Below, piece by piece: positions 12,701 to 27,700 of a DNA stretch of 64,000 bases; the stretch's first letter is position 1; each line of letters starts with the position of its first letter. Location: positions 28,152,997 to 28,216,996 of the forward strand of contig OZ038453.1 of assembly GCA_964036195.1 (NCBI GenBank), written 5' to 3'. Source of the DNA: Sphaerolaimus hirsutus. Lineage: Eukaryota > Nematoda > Chromadorea > Monhysterida > Sphaerolaimidae. Position numbers and translations under genes: made by a program. The notes below the pieces were generated by a model, which searched no databases, was not told the DNA's origin, and saw only the letters and a list, made by a program, of their open reading frames with translations.

Positions 12701-15700
12701 ACGCAAACACCAATAATTGTCGCTTTACTACCACCTCACAATTATTGGCAGGGCGTCGCTCGACTTCCCCACTTACGTTAGCAGTTAGCTATTGATAAGA
12801 GTTGTGGTAACATTGTTGTTGTGAGTGATCATTTGTTGCATTTTGTGGGTCGTGCACATCACTGCTTCATAATAAAAATGTTGCATTGGTTATTGTGCAT
12901 TTTATCGCTCAATGCCTATCGTCACGAGGTGTTGGTAGTGACAATTACGGGTTTGCATAAAAAACGCGAGAACGAGTGGAGCTATCGCAGCCATGTTTTC
13001 AGGGATCCTTTCCTATTTAGTTGTAAATGTTGACCTAAAATTTGACATTTATCCGACCACCCAGTGACAAGTTATTTGAAATCTAGAGCGGGCATCTAAA
13101 TTGCAACACCCTGTGTATCCCAATCTTATCTTCTCATCATTCACTTCAGAGACACACTTCAACTTCACACTTACACAGCACAATGTGAGCAGCCATGAAG
13201 GGGGCTCATAGCCCATGGTTCCCAGTGCCTGCAAATAGACAAGCACAGTAGCAATAAATGTCACTATGCCACAAATGAATTCTTGGTATACCATGTACAT
13301 GCCTGCATCAATAAAGATTGAAAATGCTTGAAAATTGGAGTATGGAATATTTGAAGCTATATTACCTAAAAATGATAAACTGGTTCCTCCCTTGGGCATG
13401 GATTGAGTGACAGTGATCAGAAGTAAACCATGTGCCATCATTCCTGTCAGTCCAATGTTTACCTGCAAACCGGTGCAGGGACGTATCCAGGATTTTTGAG
13501 CGGGGGGGGCTGCTTGTTTACGGAGGTGGGCGAACGGGGGGGGGGGGGGCTCAGCCCCCCCCCCCTAAAATTTTAGACATGGTTGCGGAATGACGTCATG
13601 GTGCTGGCGCCATTCATAGGCGCCACGCCATGGCGCGGTTGGCGTTGGCGCTGGCGCCAAAAATACCTTATATGTATGTAAATATACGTACATAAACACC
13701 TTCCCGGACAAGTTCACCACCCATTTTTTTATTTAACTTTGAATGCAAAAGCTCTGCCCATGGGGGTGTTCTAAAGCTGAAACTTTGTATATATAAAGTT
13801 GTAAGACCCCTCTACTCCCCAACAATGGGGGAGGTGTGGAGACTCACTACAGGGTGGGTCACCCTATATGCAACATTTTTTTTGGCGTTTTGGTGTCCCA
13901 ATCAAGTTTACCACCCACTTGATTGGCTACACTACGAGGGCCATATCTCCAGCTGTGAGAGTGGTATAAAGCTGAAATTTGGGGGATGTCTTGCTAACAA
14001 CCCCCCTCACAATACACCAATGGGGCGGCTGCCAACGACCCACTAAAGCATGGGTCACTGCTAGGGTTCAAACGGGATTGACTTTTCGGGATCGGGATCA
14101 GGATTGGTTTTTTGAGATTTTGGGTTTGGGATCGGGATCGGGATTGGCCGGGATTGGGGTCACGGTATCGGGATCGGGATCGGGATTGGCATTTTTTCGG
14201 GATCGGGATTGGGGTGTTGGGATAGAGATTTTGGCCAATGTTTTGGCATCCACAGTTGTTCATAAAGGTCTAAAAACACTGTTGGATGCCAGAAACGTGG
14301 CATAAAATGAACGCTGGGGGTTTGTGTTCACATTTTTGCATACAAAAACGTTGTTTTTTCACTTTTGATAATTTTCACTAATTTTTCCGGGATCGGGATC
14401 CCGGACTTTGGAGTTTCTCGGGATCCGGATTGGGATTTGAAAAGTTTTGGGATCAGGATCGGGACTGCTAAATCCCAGAATTTCACGGGATCCGGGATCG
14501 GGATCAGGATCCTGTTTGAACCCTAGTCACTGCATATAAAGTTGACCATTTTCTAAAAACAGCCCAAGTGTCCCAAAACAAGTTCATCACCCAACTGCAT
14601 TAAAAAATGTTGCAACAACATACTTAATACAAAACTGAATTGGGTTGGAACCCTAGTTCAGGCAAAAAAAAAATTTTTCAGTAGGGCACCCACCCTGTCC
14701 CATAAACGGTAGACCGAAAATTTGACTTTAAACCACGTTTTTGTTTCACACTTAAAAAGTTGGTTTACATAGTTCACAAGAGAATGGTCTAAGGTTCAAA
14801 GTTTTGTAAACAACATAACCTCTAAAATGCCTCCACAAGGAAATTTACTTGGGGTCTAGTCTATTCGAATTCTATGATGTCAAAATGATGTCATTGCAGG
14901 AACAAAATTTGACAAAATTTTCACGTTTTCATTCACCCCAAGTAAATAGGTATGTTGTTGCAACGTTTTTATAATGCAGTTGGGTCATGAACTTGTTTTG
15001 GGACACTTGGGCTGTTTTTAGAAAATGGTCAACTTTATATGCAGTGACCCATGCTTTAGTGGGTCGTTGGCAGTCGCCCCACTGGTGTATTGTGAGGGGG
15101 GTTGTTGGCAAGACATCCCCCAAATTTCAGCTTTATACTGCCAACACAGCTGGAGATATGGCTCTCTAGTGTAGCCAATCAAGTGGGTGGTGAACTTGAT
15201 CGGGACACCAAAAACGCCAAAAAAGATGTTGCATATAGGGCGACCCACCCTGTAGTGAGTCGCCGCACCTCCCCGATTGTTGGGGAGTAGAGGGGTCTTA
15301 CAACTTTATATATACAAAGTTTCAGCTTTAACACCCCCATGGACAGAGATATTGCATTCGAAGTGAAATAAAAAAATGGGTGGTGAACTTGTCCAGGAAG
15401 GTGTTTGTAAAGCGACAAAAACGCCAGTCAGTGTATTTTATGGCGAAATGAGAGTACAAGGACCGATTCACTGATTTTATAACAGCGGGAGGGAAAATGC
15501 GCGCTTGCGCGCAAGATTTTTTACATTACACCTTCAAAAGTAGTACCAAAACTTGCATTTTCACTGACTTTTTCATGTCTCACCAGGGAACGGGGGGAGG
15601 GGGGGGGGCCCGCCCCCCCTGGATACGTCCTTGAAACGGTGTATTGCTTATTTTAGCAAACACTTCAGGTTATATAAACCCCGTATCGCTCACACTCGGC

Positions 15701-18700
15701 CATCAGTGATTTATTTTACAGCAAAACTTGAGCCACCCCCAAATTAGGTATTTTCAGCCAGGTTTGTCCCATTCTAAAGTTTAAACATTTGTCTAAAAAT
15801 GTATGGGCAACCCTGCAAATGTATAGGCAACCCACTGCTGGAACCCCATGTGGGCTGTCTAAATGGCCAACATTTTTAGATATGATTTTTGTGATCACTA
15901 GTGTCTGGCAGCCGAGCCAAAATTGACTGAAATCATGCCTTTCAAGGCCGTTTTATGGCCTTAAGGACAGCACAGGTTCATGGCAAAGTGCTAAAAGTTT
16001 TGAGATAGTATTGAATATATCATATCAAATTTTTAATCGCATTCTTCAAATTCTGAATTTTTTATTCAATATATAATTTTATTAAAATTATTTTCATATA
16101 TTCCATTTATTGGTATGTCACAGCTAGGGTGTAAAAAAATTTTTTTTATGGAAAACGGAAACAGAAAAAAAAATCAGTGGCCGAAAACGGAACGGAAAAC
16201 AGAAAAAAATTTGCACTTGGCGGAAAACGAAAACGGAGAAACAATTTCGGCAGCCGGAAAACGGAAAAAGGGGCCCGAAAAACGGAAACAGAAAAATGAA
16301 ATTTGCACAAAAAATAAAAATTTGGCAACATTTTGCCAGAAAATGGAAAAAATTTGCAGAAATTTTACTGGAAGTGGAAAAAATTTGCAGAAATTTTGCT
16401 GGAAACAGAAAAAATTCACATAATTGACAATCTGCATGAAAGTTAACCAGTTTGGCTGGAACAGAAAACAGAAAGTTGAGCCATAAAAAAAGTAAAATGA
16501 GGCAGAAAAACAGAAAACTGAGGCCGAAAATGGAAAAAAAGGCGGAAAAACTGGAAATTGAGCCGGAAAATGGAACAAGGCTGATAAACTAAAAATTTGG
16601 CCCGAAAACGGAAAATGAGCCAGAAAAACGGAAACGGTAAAAAAGTGGCTGAAAAAAAAACGGAAAATGGAAAAAAAATTCAGCAGCTGGAAAACGGGAT
16701 GAAAACGGAAAAAAATTGCCTGCGGAAACGGAATAACCCCTGGACAACAAACATCCCTGGACAACAGCGTGCGCACAGTGGGTTGCAATCACCCCTGGAC
16801 AAGCGCGGCTGTATTGGAGTACGGAGCGGCAGCACGCTAAAGGCATCACAACTGCATGAAAGTAGTTGCAGCTAGTGATGGAAAAGGCACCGGAAAAAAT
16901 GGCACCGCACCGGCACTGGTGCCATTTTGAAAAAAACAAATCAGCACCGGCACCAAAAAGCACGGCACCGGGCTGGAAGTTCTGAAGTATTTATTTATTG
17001 GGTGTTTTCATAGAGGACGTTCCTTTGGAACTGCATATTCCCTTTAACTATCAACTAATTTTGATGGTTAAGCACTCAAAATGATCAGAATGATGTCGCA
17101 ATCACTTTATGATGCTATTTTAATGATTACAAATGAAACCTAAAATATTTAATATGCTCCAATACACAAGTCACTATTGTTAACTGACTGGAATGAATGT
17201 TATACTGAAAATGTTACTATCTTTTGTCATAAACTGACACAAATTATGAAGAAAATGACGAAACAAACGTAATATTTAAAATTAAAAAACAACACTTTTT
17301 GTCCCCCCTTCAGAAGGTTATGGCAGATTTCAAATTAAATATATTTGATGTAGTGTTTTTTTCCAAAATAGACTAAAACATATGTGTACATCGTTGCTCT
17401 CAAAAATATGAATAAGCACATCCATTGAAAAAAATTTACACCCTAAAAAAACTTGGTCAGTTCCTTTCCCAGTGCTTTTTACTTTGGCCCTGGTGCTAGC
17501 ACCTTTGGCACTGGCAAAAAAAACGCACCACACCAGCACGGGTACTATTCTTAAAAAAATGGCACCGGCACCAGTAGGGCACCCCCGTAAGAAGAGCACC
17601 ACACCACACCAGCATCGGCGCTGGTGGCCTTCGGTACCCCGGTGCCTTTCCATCACTAGTTGCAGCTGCCAGGCTGGAATGGGCCCACACACACTAGTTG
17701 ACATCACAAATTCGCGTTAACTCAGTGTCAATTGAATAAAACAAGAAGTTTGTAAAAAGCATCACACTTAACAGGAACAATGAAAATGAAGTGTCATGAT
17801 GTAAAATTAACTATGCTCTATCAGATAGATAAGTTGAAATCACAGTATCACTTAAATTCAGTTGACATTTAGTTGACACAAATTCAGTTGACATCCAGTG
17901 TGTGGGGGCCCATTGTGCCCACACACACTAGTTTTCACCGTGACTTCGTGGGAAAACTGATTTTTTTTCAATGCAAATTAATGGACATGGGTGAATGATT
18001 TGATTTTACTAAAATTAGAATTTTGATTATAAAAGTTAAAATTTGATAATTTCAAAACTAAAACACATATACCGTATTTCCTCAAAATACCCCCGGGAGG
18101 TTTATTTTTTTAGAGTGAGAATTTTGAGGGGGGGGGGTTAAATGAGGGGGGTCAGGGGTCTCCTAGGGGGGGGGGGGGGCTGCCCCCCCCCAAATCCGCC
18201 AGCTATCTATCTATCCCGGAGGCCGCTCAGCTATCTATCTATCCCAAGGCAAAATTTTTGGCTACTACCCCCAAAGACCCCCCCCCCCAAATCGCTCAGC
18301 TATCTATCTACCTGGAGTGGTTTTTGAGAAATTTTCCCCCAATTTTCGCTCAAAATCACTAATTTTCGCACCTTTTTATAGTTTTTCACCTTCAAAATCG
18401 TGCTCTCCAGCTATATGCATGGTTATATGCCTGTTTTTGGCCATTTTAAACCTACTTTTAGCCACTTTTAACCAATTACCAGCGATTTTTTCTCCTTTTA
18501 GCCTTCTATGCACTGAACAAGCCTTTATATTTTGCACCCGCAAGCCCCCCCCCAAGCCCCCCCAGCCCCCCCCCAGAAAAATTTTCCAGCTATCTACCCC
18601 TCGGGAGGAGCGATTTGCTATCTATCTGCGAGGGCCAAAATCCTGGAGACCCCTGAGGGGGGTTATTATTTCGCCAGAAATTTTTTGAATACCAAGTACT

Positions 18701-21700
18701 AAATTGTCGTCTGAAACGTAAACTGGTGGAAAATATAAATGAGAAAATCACTTTATTGTATTTTACAGATCCCACATGCAAGCTGTCAGGCTGTCATCTT
18801 GTGTGAGGGTGACCCCAAGTGTTCACTATATATACCCTAGGGGGCACCCCCCTCAGGCCACCCTTGGTGCAGAAAATAATTTTTTAATCATTTTTTTCTG
18901 GAAAATATAAATGAGAATTCCATACAAATTTTTGTTGCTGATGAAATTTAAATTTTTAATTAATTTTTTTCTAGACACTTTTGACAAAAAAGTTTTTTTG
19001 ACATTGTTAGAGTGTAAGTACGTACAACTTTTCTACCCCCTCAGAAACCCCAGAAGCCCCACACGATGATGGCATCATTGATCAAATAAAAATTTTTTTT
19101 TGGAGAAAAACATTGGTTAGAAAAAGTGGACGATCTACTATCCCAAGCTATTTATGGAGCACATGGGGGCCAGAATTGGCTCGCTCAGTGTCAGGGGCAA
19201 CATATGGCTGCTCCTGGGTTCCGTTTTTGCACTTACCGTAAATCCTCGAATAAGTCCCCGGTGGAGTTATTTTTTCCTCAGAATTTTTTGAGGGGGGACT
19301 TATTCAAGGGGGGGAGTTATTTCTTCGTCGGAATATTGAGTAAAATACTTGATCAGTATATCATCTGAATGGGGTTAAGTAGGCTGCATAAACGTGTGAG
19401 CCAGAATAGAAATCCCACAATTCATGCAATAAAATCAATGCTAGTGTGCATAAACTGCAAAATAATGAATGCTTTTAATGATCATATATGTACATATGTT
19501 TTTTATATGTGGACTTTGTTCCCACCCATAAAAAAGAGGGGGAGTTATTTTTTCCTCAGTCAGTTTACAGGGGGAGTTATTCGAGGGGGGGACTTATTTG
19601 AGGATTTACAGTATGTATTTTTATAGCAAATGATAAAAACAGCCCTGTGTAAAGAGGGCACTCGCGTGACAGCGCGTCTAGCGCCTGCAGTGTCATGATG
19701 CAAATTACAAAATACTTGTGCCCATTCAATGTGGGCACTAATTATCTGATAAAAACCTACAGGGGCTGATGGGCAATGTGCCCTCTATCTAGTGTGACTG
19801 GCCCAGACAAATAAAGAGGTCATGTCCAGAAAATCAAAAATCACAGTTTTTTAATTACAACCACAATTTAGGTAATCACAAAGTTTAAAATCATTGTTGA
19901 CATGGCTTTGTGGCACATGTCTGTATATTGGGGGTAATTTTTGTGTGGGGAGTGGGCTGGCAGTCAAAATATACCCCCTACTTACCAGTGGGTCAAAAGA
20001 TGGCTTTGGGTGAGCCACAAGGAATTTTTATTTTTTGAAAAAGCACCAACACAAGTGTATTCATCACTTGTGTTGTCAGCACACCAAAAAAAGGTTGCAC
20101 ACATCACCGCAGCCATATTTTGTGTGGTTTTTTGAAAATTCTCATTTATATTTTCCGGGAAAAAATTGGCAAAATTTTTTCATTTATCTGTAGCAGCAGA
20201 ACAGGGGGGTGCCATGGGGTGCCACTTGGCATTTATGTAGGCAAATGTTGTGGGCACCCCCACAACAAATGGCAGCCATATTGGGCTGCACGTTTCCCTG
20301 TGAGATTGTTATGAAAAATGAGGTACCTGATTTCTCATTTAAAAGGGCCACCAGTTTACGCAGACATCAAAATGCGACAAAAATCGCCATTTATAAGACT
20401 CTAAAGACTTGTATAAGTGTGTAGACGTATAATCACTGTTCTCACATAACTCGTTTGAGTCATCGTTTGTTTTGCATTACCCAGATGACAAACTGCAGCC
20501 TTTGTCATTTACGTTCTCTATACACTAAATTTGGGGGGGGGGGGTATTTTGAGGGGGGGGGGGGTGTTTATAAGTTCATAGTGTCCATTTTGATGGGGGT
20601 ATTGGGGGGGGGGTATACGGTAGCATACAATACGAGTAGGCTGAATGTGGCCATGTGGCCATGTGGCCATTTCAGTTTTCACATCAGTCACGGTGAAAAC
20701 TAGTCTGTGTAGGGCCATTGGCGCCAACTTGGCGGGCATGTGTGGTCAATGCGTGCATGTCGCAGTTGTCCAGGGGTGTTTGTGGCCCACTGCGCATACA
20801 CCTATGATCACCTACACATAGACACTTCGAAAATTTTGATAAAAGTATGTGCCACCGGCGAACTGCAGCTCGACGGCCAACTTCGGCACATACATTTGTT
20901 TAAAAGTTCATATTGGTGACCCCCCCCCCCCCCCCCCCCCCCCCCCCGTGAAATCAGCTGTGGGCTGAGTAAACGGCCCACAGTTTTTTAATACAACTTT
21001 GGGGCGATCACTCGCACACGGATGCGAGTCATAACTGACTGAAATCATGCCCTTCAAGGCTGTTTTTCAGTGTGAAATACAGAACAGGCTCATGGCGAAG
21101 TGACAAAAGCCACTTTGTAAAGTGCGCATCTCACTTTATATATTGATTTATTTGTCGGAGCAATCACACAGTGCTGTTTTATCACTAAAACGTCAATTAA
21201 ATAACTATCACAACAGAAGTGCATAATTTGTCTAGTTTACGGTCACATCTTTCTCTGTCCACCTACATTCTCCCCCACGAAAAATAAAGAAAATCCTGTT
21301 GTAGTTCCTGATTCTAATTTTCCTGGGTTGTTGTTCCTGAACTGGCTGCCATCTCTGTTGTGTTGTCCTCCTGCTCTTCGTAATCTTCGATTTTGTCTTC
21401 TAAGTCCATGTTCTTAATTTCCTCTCTGGTGTATCCATGCGCTTTAGTGGAGACGGTTTGGATGGGGACACCGGGGGAAGTTGACGCTGTAGCTGTGAAA
21501 TGTAGTTTTTTATTAATTAATTATAAGAATTAATTAATTTGTAAAATTCTGTCTTATAGTGGAAATTTGTTATTTCATAGTAGATATTTTACTTTACTTG
21601 TCACGTAAAATGTTACATATTCAATATTTTTGCACGGTATGCATGTTTGCATGTATTGTTGGTCTGAAAAAATGACCTGAAAATCTAGACCTGAAAATCT

Positions 21701-24700
21701 CACCCACAATGTGTAAGCATAACCCAAGATACCGGATTTATTCTTTTTTTGCAGAGCTTTTTTGGTTTGTGCTGCGCGGTAGTGCAATGTTGCAATTATC
21801 TTGGTCTTCTGTGGTATAACTGTAGATGCTTTCATGGTCATCTGTATCATTTGCATCATTCATTTTGTAGGCAAAATAGTCGTTGAGAAAGCGTGACATG
21901 TCTGTGGTTGAACCCGTTGATTATATGTTTCACTCAGATTAACAGTCTATTCAAAACTTCGATTAGAATAGTGAAAGGTTTGTTGTCGTGTGAAAACTTT
22001 CTACTCCCTACCTAGTACATCTAGGTAAGTTCCACATTATTTGAGGACTGAATTTATTCAGTCGAATTTTTCCACTTTGTCGTTTTAATATTATTTTATA
22101 TTTTCTTGTAACAAAATGTCAAGAATATGTTTACTTTTTATAACAAAATGTCAAGATTATGTCTACTTTTTGTGACAAAATGTCAAAAACGCCAATTGAA
22201 ACGTTTTTTGAAAGAGAAATATTCTGACCTTGCTGATTAAAGTTTCCGCGGGCATTTCCGCGTTTGAAATTGTTGCGTCTGGGGAAGCGCTGAAATCTTC
22301 TTCTAGTGGAGCCTCGGTGATTTCCCCTGCCCCTGGTGGCCGTTAAACCCAAAGAGGCGGTCACCGAAGTTGGTATTTCATTGAATAAATGGTCCGTTCC
22401 ACAAGCCGTATATTGTGCCTGATATATATATATATATATGTTATTTCAGATTTGTTTCAAAATGACAAGTTTTCGTATTGAAATTTGTTTCAAAATCATA
22501 AATTTTCCATTTTTGTAAATTTATCTTGGAGTTATATTCATTTTTGAATTCATTAAAGTTAAAATTCATAATATGTTATGAATATTTAGGTTTTCAATTC
22601 ACCTTTTTCTTGACGAAGTTGCCCAGCTGATTTTTTGGCTGTGCCAACTTTGGTTTGCACTGATCATTTACAATGGTCTTGGTTGTGTCAGTTGTTGCCA
22701 ATTTTTCATTGTCAAACCCCTCGAAATCGACTTGACAATCTTTAGTTTCCTCATTTAGCAACAATCCCGGGGTAATTTTCAAGCGTTTGTTCATTCTGGA
22801 CGCTAATGTGTGAACCATCCATTCACCCTATGTTGAAATGAACAATTTTTATGTTCAGTTTATTTTCATAGTCAATTTTCATTATTTTTGTAAAAAATGA
22901 GATATTTACCAGTTTGATATTTCAAATTTAACATTTTTCATAAAGTAAATTTGAACAAACTTCGGTTCCAGGAACCAGATGAGTTTTTTCTTGGTATTTC
23001 AATTTGTCAGTTAACACTTGCATTTGTAAGGACTTTTTGATTTAGCAGTTTTTCTTGTTCTAAATTTTGTTTCAGCAGTTTAGCTATTTCAGCTTGACTT
23101 TTGACTTTTTCGCTCTCTTGAGCGAATAATTCTTTGCTAACTTTGTGTAGAAATGTCCTACATGTTTGGCATTTACTGACAAAGGGATAATGATAAGGAC
23201 ACAACTTTTCGAGAATCGCGTTTGCGCGCGGTGTGGGAGCGAAATTTTTTGTGTCCATTTTTTTTTGCAGTTGCCCTTTTTGGATGTTAATGGCATTGTT
23301 CATTTTGTTTTGAAATGTTTATTCGGAACCGATGATTGGAAATGGTTTTTGTCTCCTGATTGTAAGGGCAATTAGGAACTAACTGTTTCATTTTAAAGAA
23401 AAAAGAAAAGGAGTTATAAAGGCGGAGTTTCGAATATTGAAAGTTTCCTTGTATAGGAATGAAAGTATTTTGTAAGTGGGATATTTTTGAATCGGTCGAT
23501 TGAAGGACAAGCATTTGAAAGTTCAGATAGGGTTTGAAAGAGAATCGTAATAAAATGGAACAATATTTGGAACCGCAGTTGTTTGCTGCGGCCGCCATTA
23601 GGCCATTTGTAGTGAGCAGCATCAATCAGGTTTGGGTTGTGGCTGCTAGTAAACGCTTTTTTTCAATTTTGGCAATTTTGTACATTCCGAAATATTGTTT
23701 TGCAGCGCACATTCATTGGTTCCGAGTATGATTTCACGGTTTTTTTCGAAAATCGGAATTTTATGAAAATGGAGAATTATTTGAATGGGAACGTAAATGG
23801 CGTGACATTTGTCATCGTTGAAAGGCCGGACCAGTGCAAAATTTTGCTCAACGAAGACGGTTCTGTTTCCAGGCCACCGTTCCATCAAATGGCTGTTAGT
23901 TGAAATATTTATGTCTCTCAATTATATGATCGATGTTTCTCAATCTAAATGTGCATTTTTTTGCAGTCGAAATATTCGGTCAATGATGTTTTGATGCGAA
24001 AACCGATTTCAAAAGCACATTGCAGGCATGATAGATTGTGCCATGTGCATCTGTGGATTGTGTGGGGACCATGCTATTGACAATGTATTTGATTTTTGCC
24101 GGAATTTCGTGTTTGGGGATTGTGGACTTTTTGTAGACAAAAAAGGTGTGAAGTGTGGCCCGATTGTGAGTGAGGTTGATTTTTGTTTTGTTATTTAGGA
24201 ATTAATTAATTCATTTGAATTAATTAATTTTGAATGAACTTGATTTGTATTTTGCGATTCAATTTTGTTATTTCAATTAATTTGAATAATTCAATGTAGT
24301 GTCAATTTGTTTACATTTTATAGTTCGATATCGACTGTCGTTTGTCGGGCGACAGGTGTGCGCCGGCCGTGAATGCAATCCTGGAAGGATTCGCATATTG
24401 GCGGTCAAACTTTTTGGACAGTAGCACCGATATTGGAAAAGTGAAATTGTTCAATTACAATCCACTGGGAAACTGGGGTGTTTATCGGGATGATTTTGTG
24501 AATTTGACAAGTATTTTTTTAACGAGCTGAGATTAGAATTTTGCTTGAGACAATTTTAATTAATTATTATCATTGTTTATGTTCTTTTCAGGAAGAAATA
24601 TCGTCCAAAATTGAGTAAACTGGCATTTGACAAAATGGCAAATTTGAACAGCGTTGTCTGTGATGATGGATTGCCAAAAATGTCCATTGTTTACCGGAAA

Positions 24701-27700
24701 TCGCATGACCATGATGAAGGGAACGAGGTATTGTATTTATTTTTGTCTTTTTTATCGTTTCGGTCTTGAATACCTTGAGTTTTGGTTTGGTTACCTTGAA
24801 TGATAATTTGTCTTGAATTCTAAATTTTTATTTGACTAATTTCATGTCAGATAACACTCACTGGACGCAAATTAGCCTCCAAATTAGAGCGCATGAAAAA
24901 TTCGAATATCGTGGATTCACTGATTGAGTGCAAATTTAAGAAATCTGGTGTGTTTGCGAAATTTAAACCCTGTTGTGAATTTTGTGATGAATTTTTTTAA
25001 TGTTGTTACTTATGTAGATTATCCGTGTTTGTCTGGCACCACTGCAAGCAGTAGTGACAAATATGGTGCATGCAGTAGCAGTGCCAGGAATTGATCGTAA
25101 TGAATGTTAAATTAATTAGGCTTCATTTGGACATTAGTTAGTTTTGGGGTTTATTTTGTGTTGTAAGAACATTTATCCAGAGTTGTTAAGTTACTGTGAT
25201 TTTGAATTACTAGTAGTATTCATATAAATATTCTGGTTTAAATTGGCACCAAAGTGCTTACATGTTTATCTTCATTTGGAAGTGAAGTATCTGACAAGTT
25301 TTTCAATGTAGCATAACCATTTTACAGTTTTAAAATTTCAAATGGTCCTACATTCCTTGGAGCCAATTTTGACTCGGGAATTATTTTCATGAATACATGC
25401 ATTTTCGGTTTGAGTTTAGTTGACAAATTTTGTTTGTGTTGACCTTGGAACCAATCAGAATATTTCTTTCTATTTATATCCGAATTAAATTTTGCGATTC
25501 GCCATTGTTTGGCCATGTTCATGGATGAAGTAATAAAGTTGCCATAATGTTTATGGATTGGCATGCAATCAAATAACAATAAAAATGGTGGGTAACCAGC
25601 AGAGTTGCAAAAACGTATTTACGTTTACCCGAAATACCCGGTTATTCGGGTATTTATACTTACGTTTATGTTTACGCTTTCCAAAAATACCGTTACGTTT
25701 TGTTACGTTTTCCTGGCACAATTACCCGGATACCAAAGAAAACGTAAAAAATAAGTAAACGGAACTGTATTTTTTGACAAATGTAGTGTATTATGACAAG
25801 TTCATCATGCTTAAATGATAAGAGGGTGCCAATTCCGCAAGTGGAGAATTGAAACAATTTATAAATTATAAGTGAGAAGTAAAAACTTGAGAGGAATATA
25901 AATTTATGAGTGAGAAGTGAAAAGAAGTCAAAAGTCAAAAACGCTTTTCGTGTCGTCTCGTGACTTGCCATGTCTCCTTTAACTTGCCATTTCACACTAT
26001 AATTTATAAATTTACTGTTATTTTACTTTTCACTTGCCATTCCATTTGCCATTCTCCACTTAAGGTATTGGCACCATATGACCATACACCCACTAGTTGA
26101 CAACGACGCCAAATCTCAACCGGTTCCGATCCGATCCCAATTCAATATCCCAATCCCAAAATTCTAAATAAAATATAGGTAAAATACAGGTATGTAGGTA
26201 AACAGATGATTTCAATGAAGATCATAGGAACATACATAATGTTGTAAAAATGTTCTTTTTATATTCTGTGATAGTGGTAGCACTTAATATTAATTTTTAT
26301 GTTTACGTTTTATTTTACGCATTCCCAGGTTTTTTAAAAATACCTTACATTTTAGTATTTATACTCCAAAATTTGAAAAGGTATTTACGTTTACGTTTAC
26401 GTTTTCCAAAAATACCAGTATTTGTACAACTCTGGTAACCAGTAGATTGATTGGTTGTCAAATTATGACGCAAAACAGATAAAGGTAATGTATTTACCCA
26501 ATTTTTGTCTCCTTCTAAGGATGTTCTTAAAATTTTACAAATAGATTGAATTGCTCTCTCGGCCATCCCATTCGATTGTGGGTGGTATGGGTAGGGCTCG
26601 AACTCGACTCGACTCGACTCGACTCGACTCGTGACTCGAGGGTAAAACAGGGTACCGACTCGACTCGTCTGACTCGACCAGAAAAATATGGCCCAAACTC
26701 GAGACTCGAGGTTTTTGCCCGACTCGACTCGAAATTTTGGCAAATTTTGAGTCAGGGTTTCCATTGAATAATGTCCTCAAATATCAATTTTGATATGAAA
26801 TTTTAAACCTATTTTTCAAACATTTTGCGCGCGAGCGCGCATTTCCACACCAAATGCGTGATAATTGTGGATTGGCTTGGCATAAATATGTATTGAATGG
26901 TGTTAAAACTCAAATTTCATATTGCCCTACAATTCTACATAATGTGCATGTGCACGCCAGTTTAGCGCCAGATTTTGGTAAACTCATAAATTGGCTTTGA
27001 TAAAACGCATTTGAGTTTACTGAAATGAGTTTTTCTTAATCCCCATCAACTGCAGTTGACAGATACATCATTATGGCAAATTTAAATGTGTTCAAAGCCG
27101 ATTTATGAGTTTACCAAAATCTGACAGTAAACTAGCATGTGCAGCACCACATGTGAAACAGACACACACCACCTCAAATGCATTGCACAATGTTGGCACT
27201 GATCCAAATAAAATGTTGTAAAAGATTTTCCATCCCTAGGCCAATTTTATTTTTGCAACTTTATTTGTAGCAACATGAGTGATAAAAAGTTCTATTTTTG
27301 CTTTATCTTGATATTTAAATGAACTGTTGGCATTTAGACTCCATTAAGTGTGTGTGAAAACATTGGTAGAGAAACCAGTATCAAAAATGACTGCAAGGGT
27401 CATACCAAAAAGTAACACATCCGACTCAACTCGAGACTGGAGATTTTTGCCTGACTCGACTCGATCTTTCACCGGCTCGCCCGACTCGACTTGCCGACTC
27501 GACCAGAAAAAATTTGAGGTTGCGACTCGAACTCGAGTTTGAGAAAAATCGAGTTTCGAGCCCTAGGTATGGGTGTATATTTGAGTGGGTGACCATATAC
27601 TTCTGGAACAGCGTTGAAATGGTTTTACCCACAAATTCACAACCATTGTCCGTAATTATAATTTTGGGTGGTCCATAGACAGCAAAACAATGTGTTTCAA

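Larger units (their letters stand above)
18072..20620. mobile_element. TA-target element holding three further insertions
   Basis: Outer ends CCGTATTTCCTCAAAATA and the complementary TATACGG, with TA at 18070-18071 and 20621-20622. Sequence homologous to the simple copy at 10126-10578 (read in complement) runs up to 18720 and resumes at 20357: CGTCTGAAACGTA then CGCAGAC. Inside are a hAT-like element (18153-18655) and a second TA-target element (18721-20356), which contains a third (19236-19611). Confidence 0.75.

Noticed and set aside
16115..16788. Long frames through the GGAAAACGG region, up to 204 codons
   Set aside because: They are translations of a simple repeat (Lys/Glu/Asn on one strand, Phe/Ser on the other) without splice or start context.
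20920..20946. Run of about 27 cytosines as a functional structure
   Set aside because: Similar C or G tracts of variable length occur in many repeats here; slippage or an assembly artefact is the simpler explanation.
21314..23303. Interpretation of the sense accessory gene as a retroviral envelope
   Set aside because: No signal peptide, fusion-like or membrane-spanning hydrophobic segment is visible; the protein is polar and basic or acidic.
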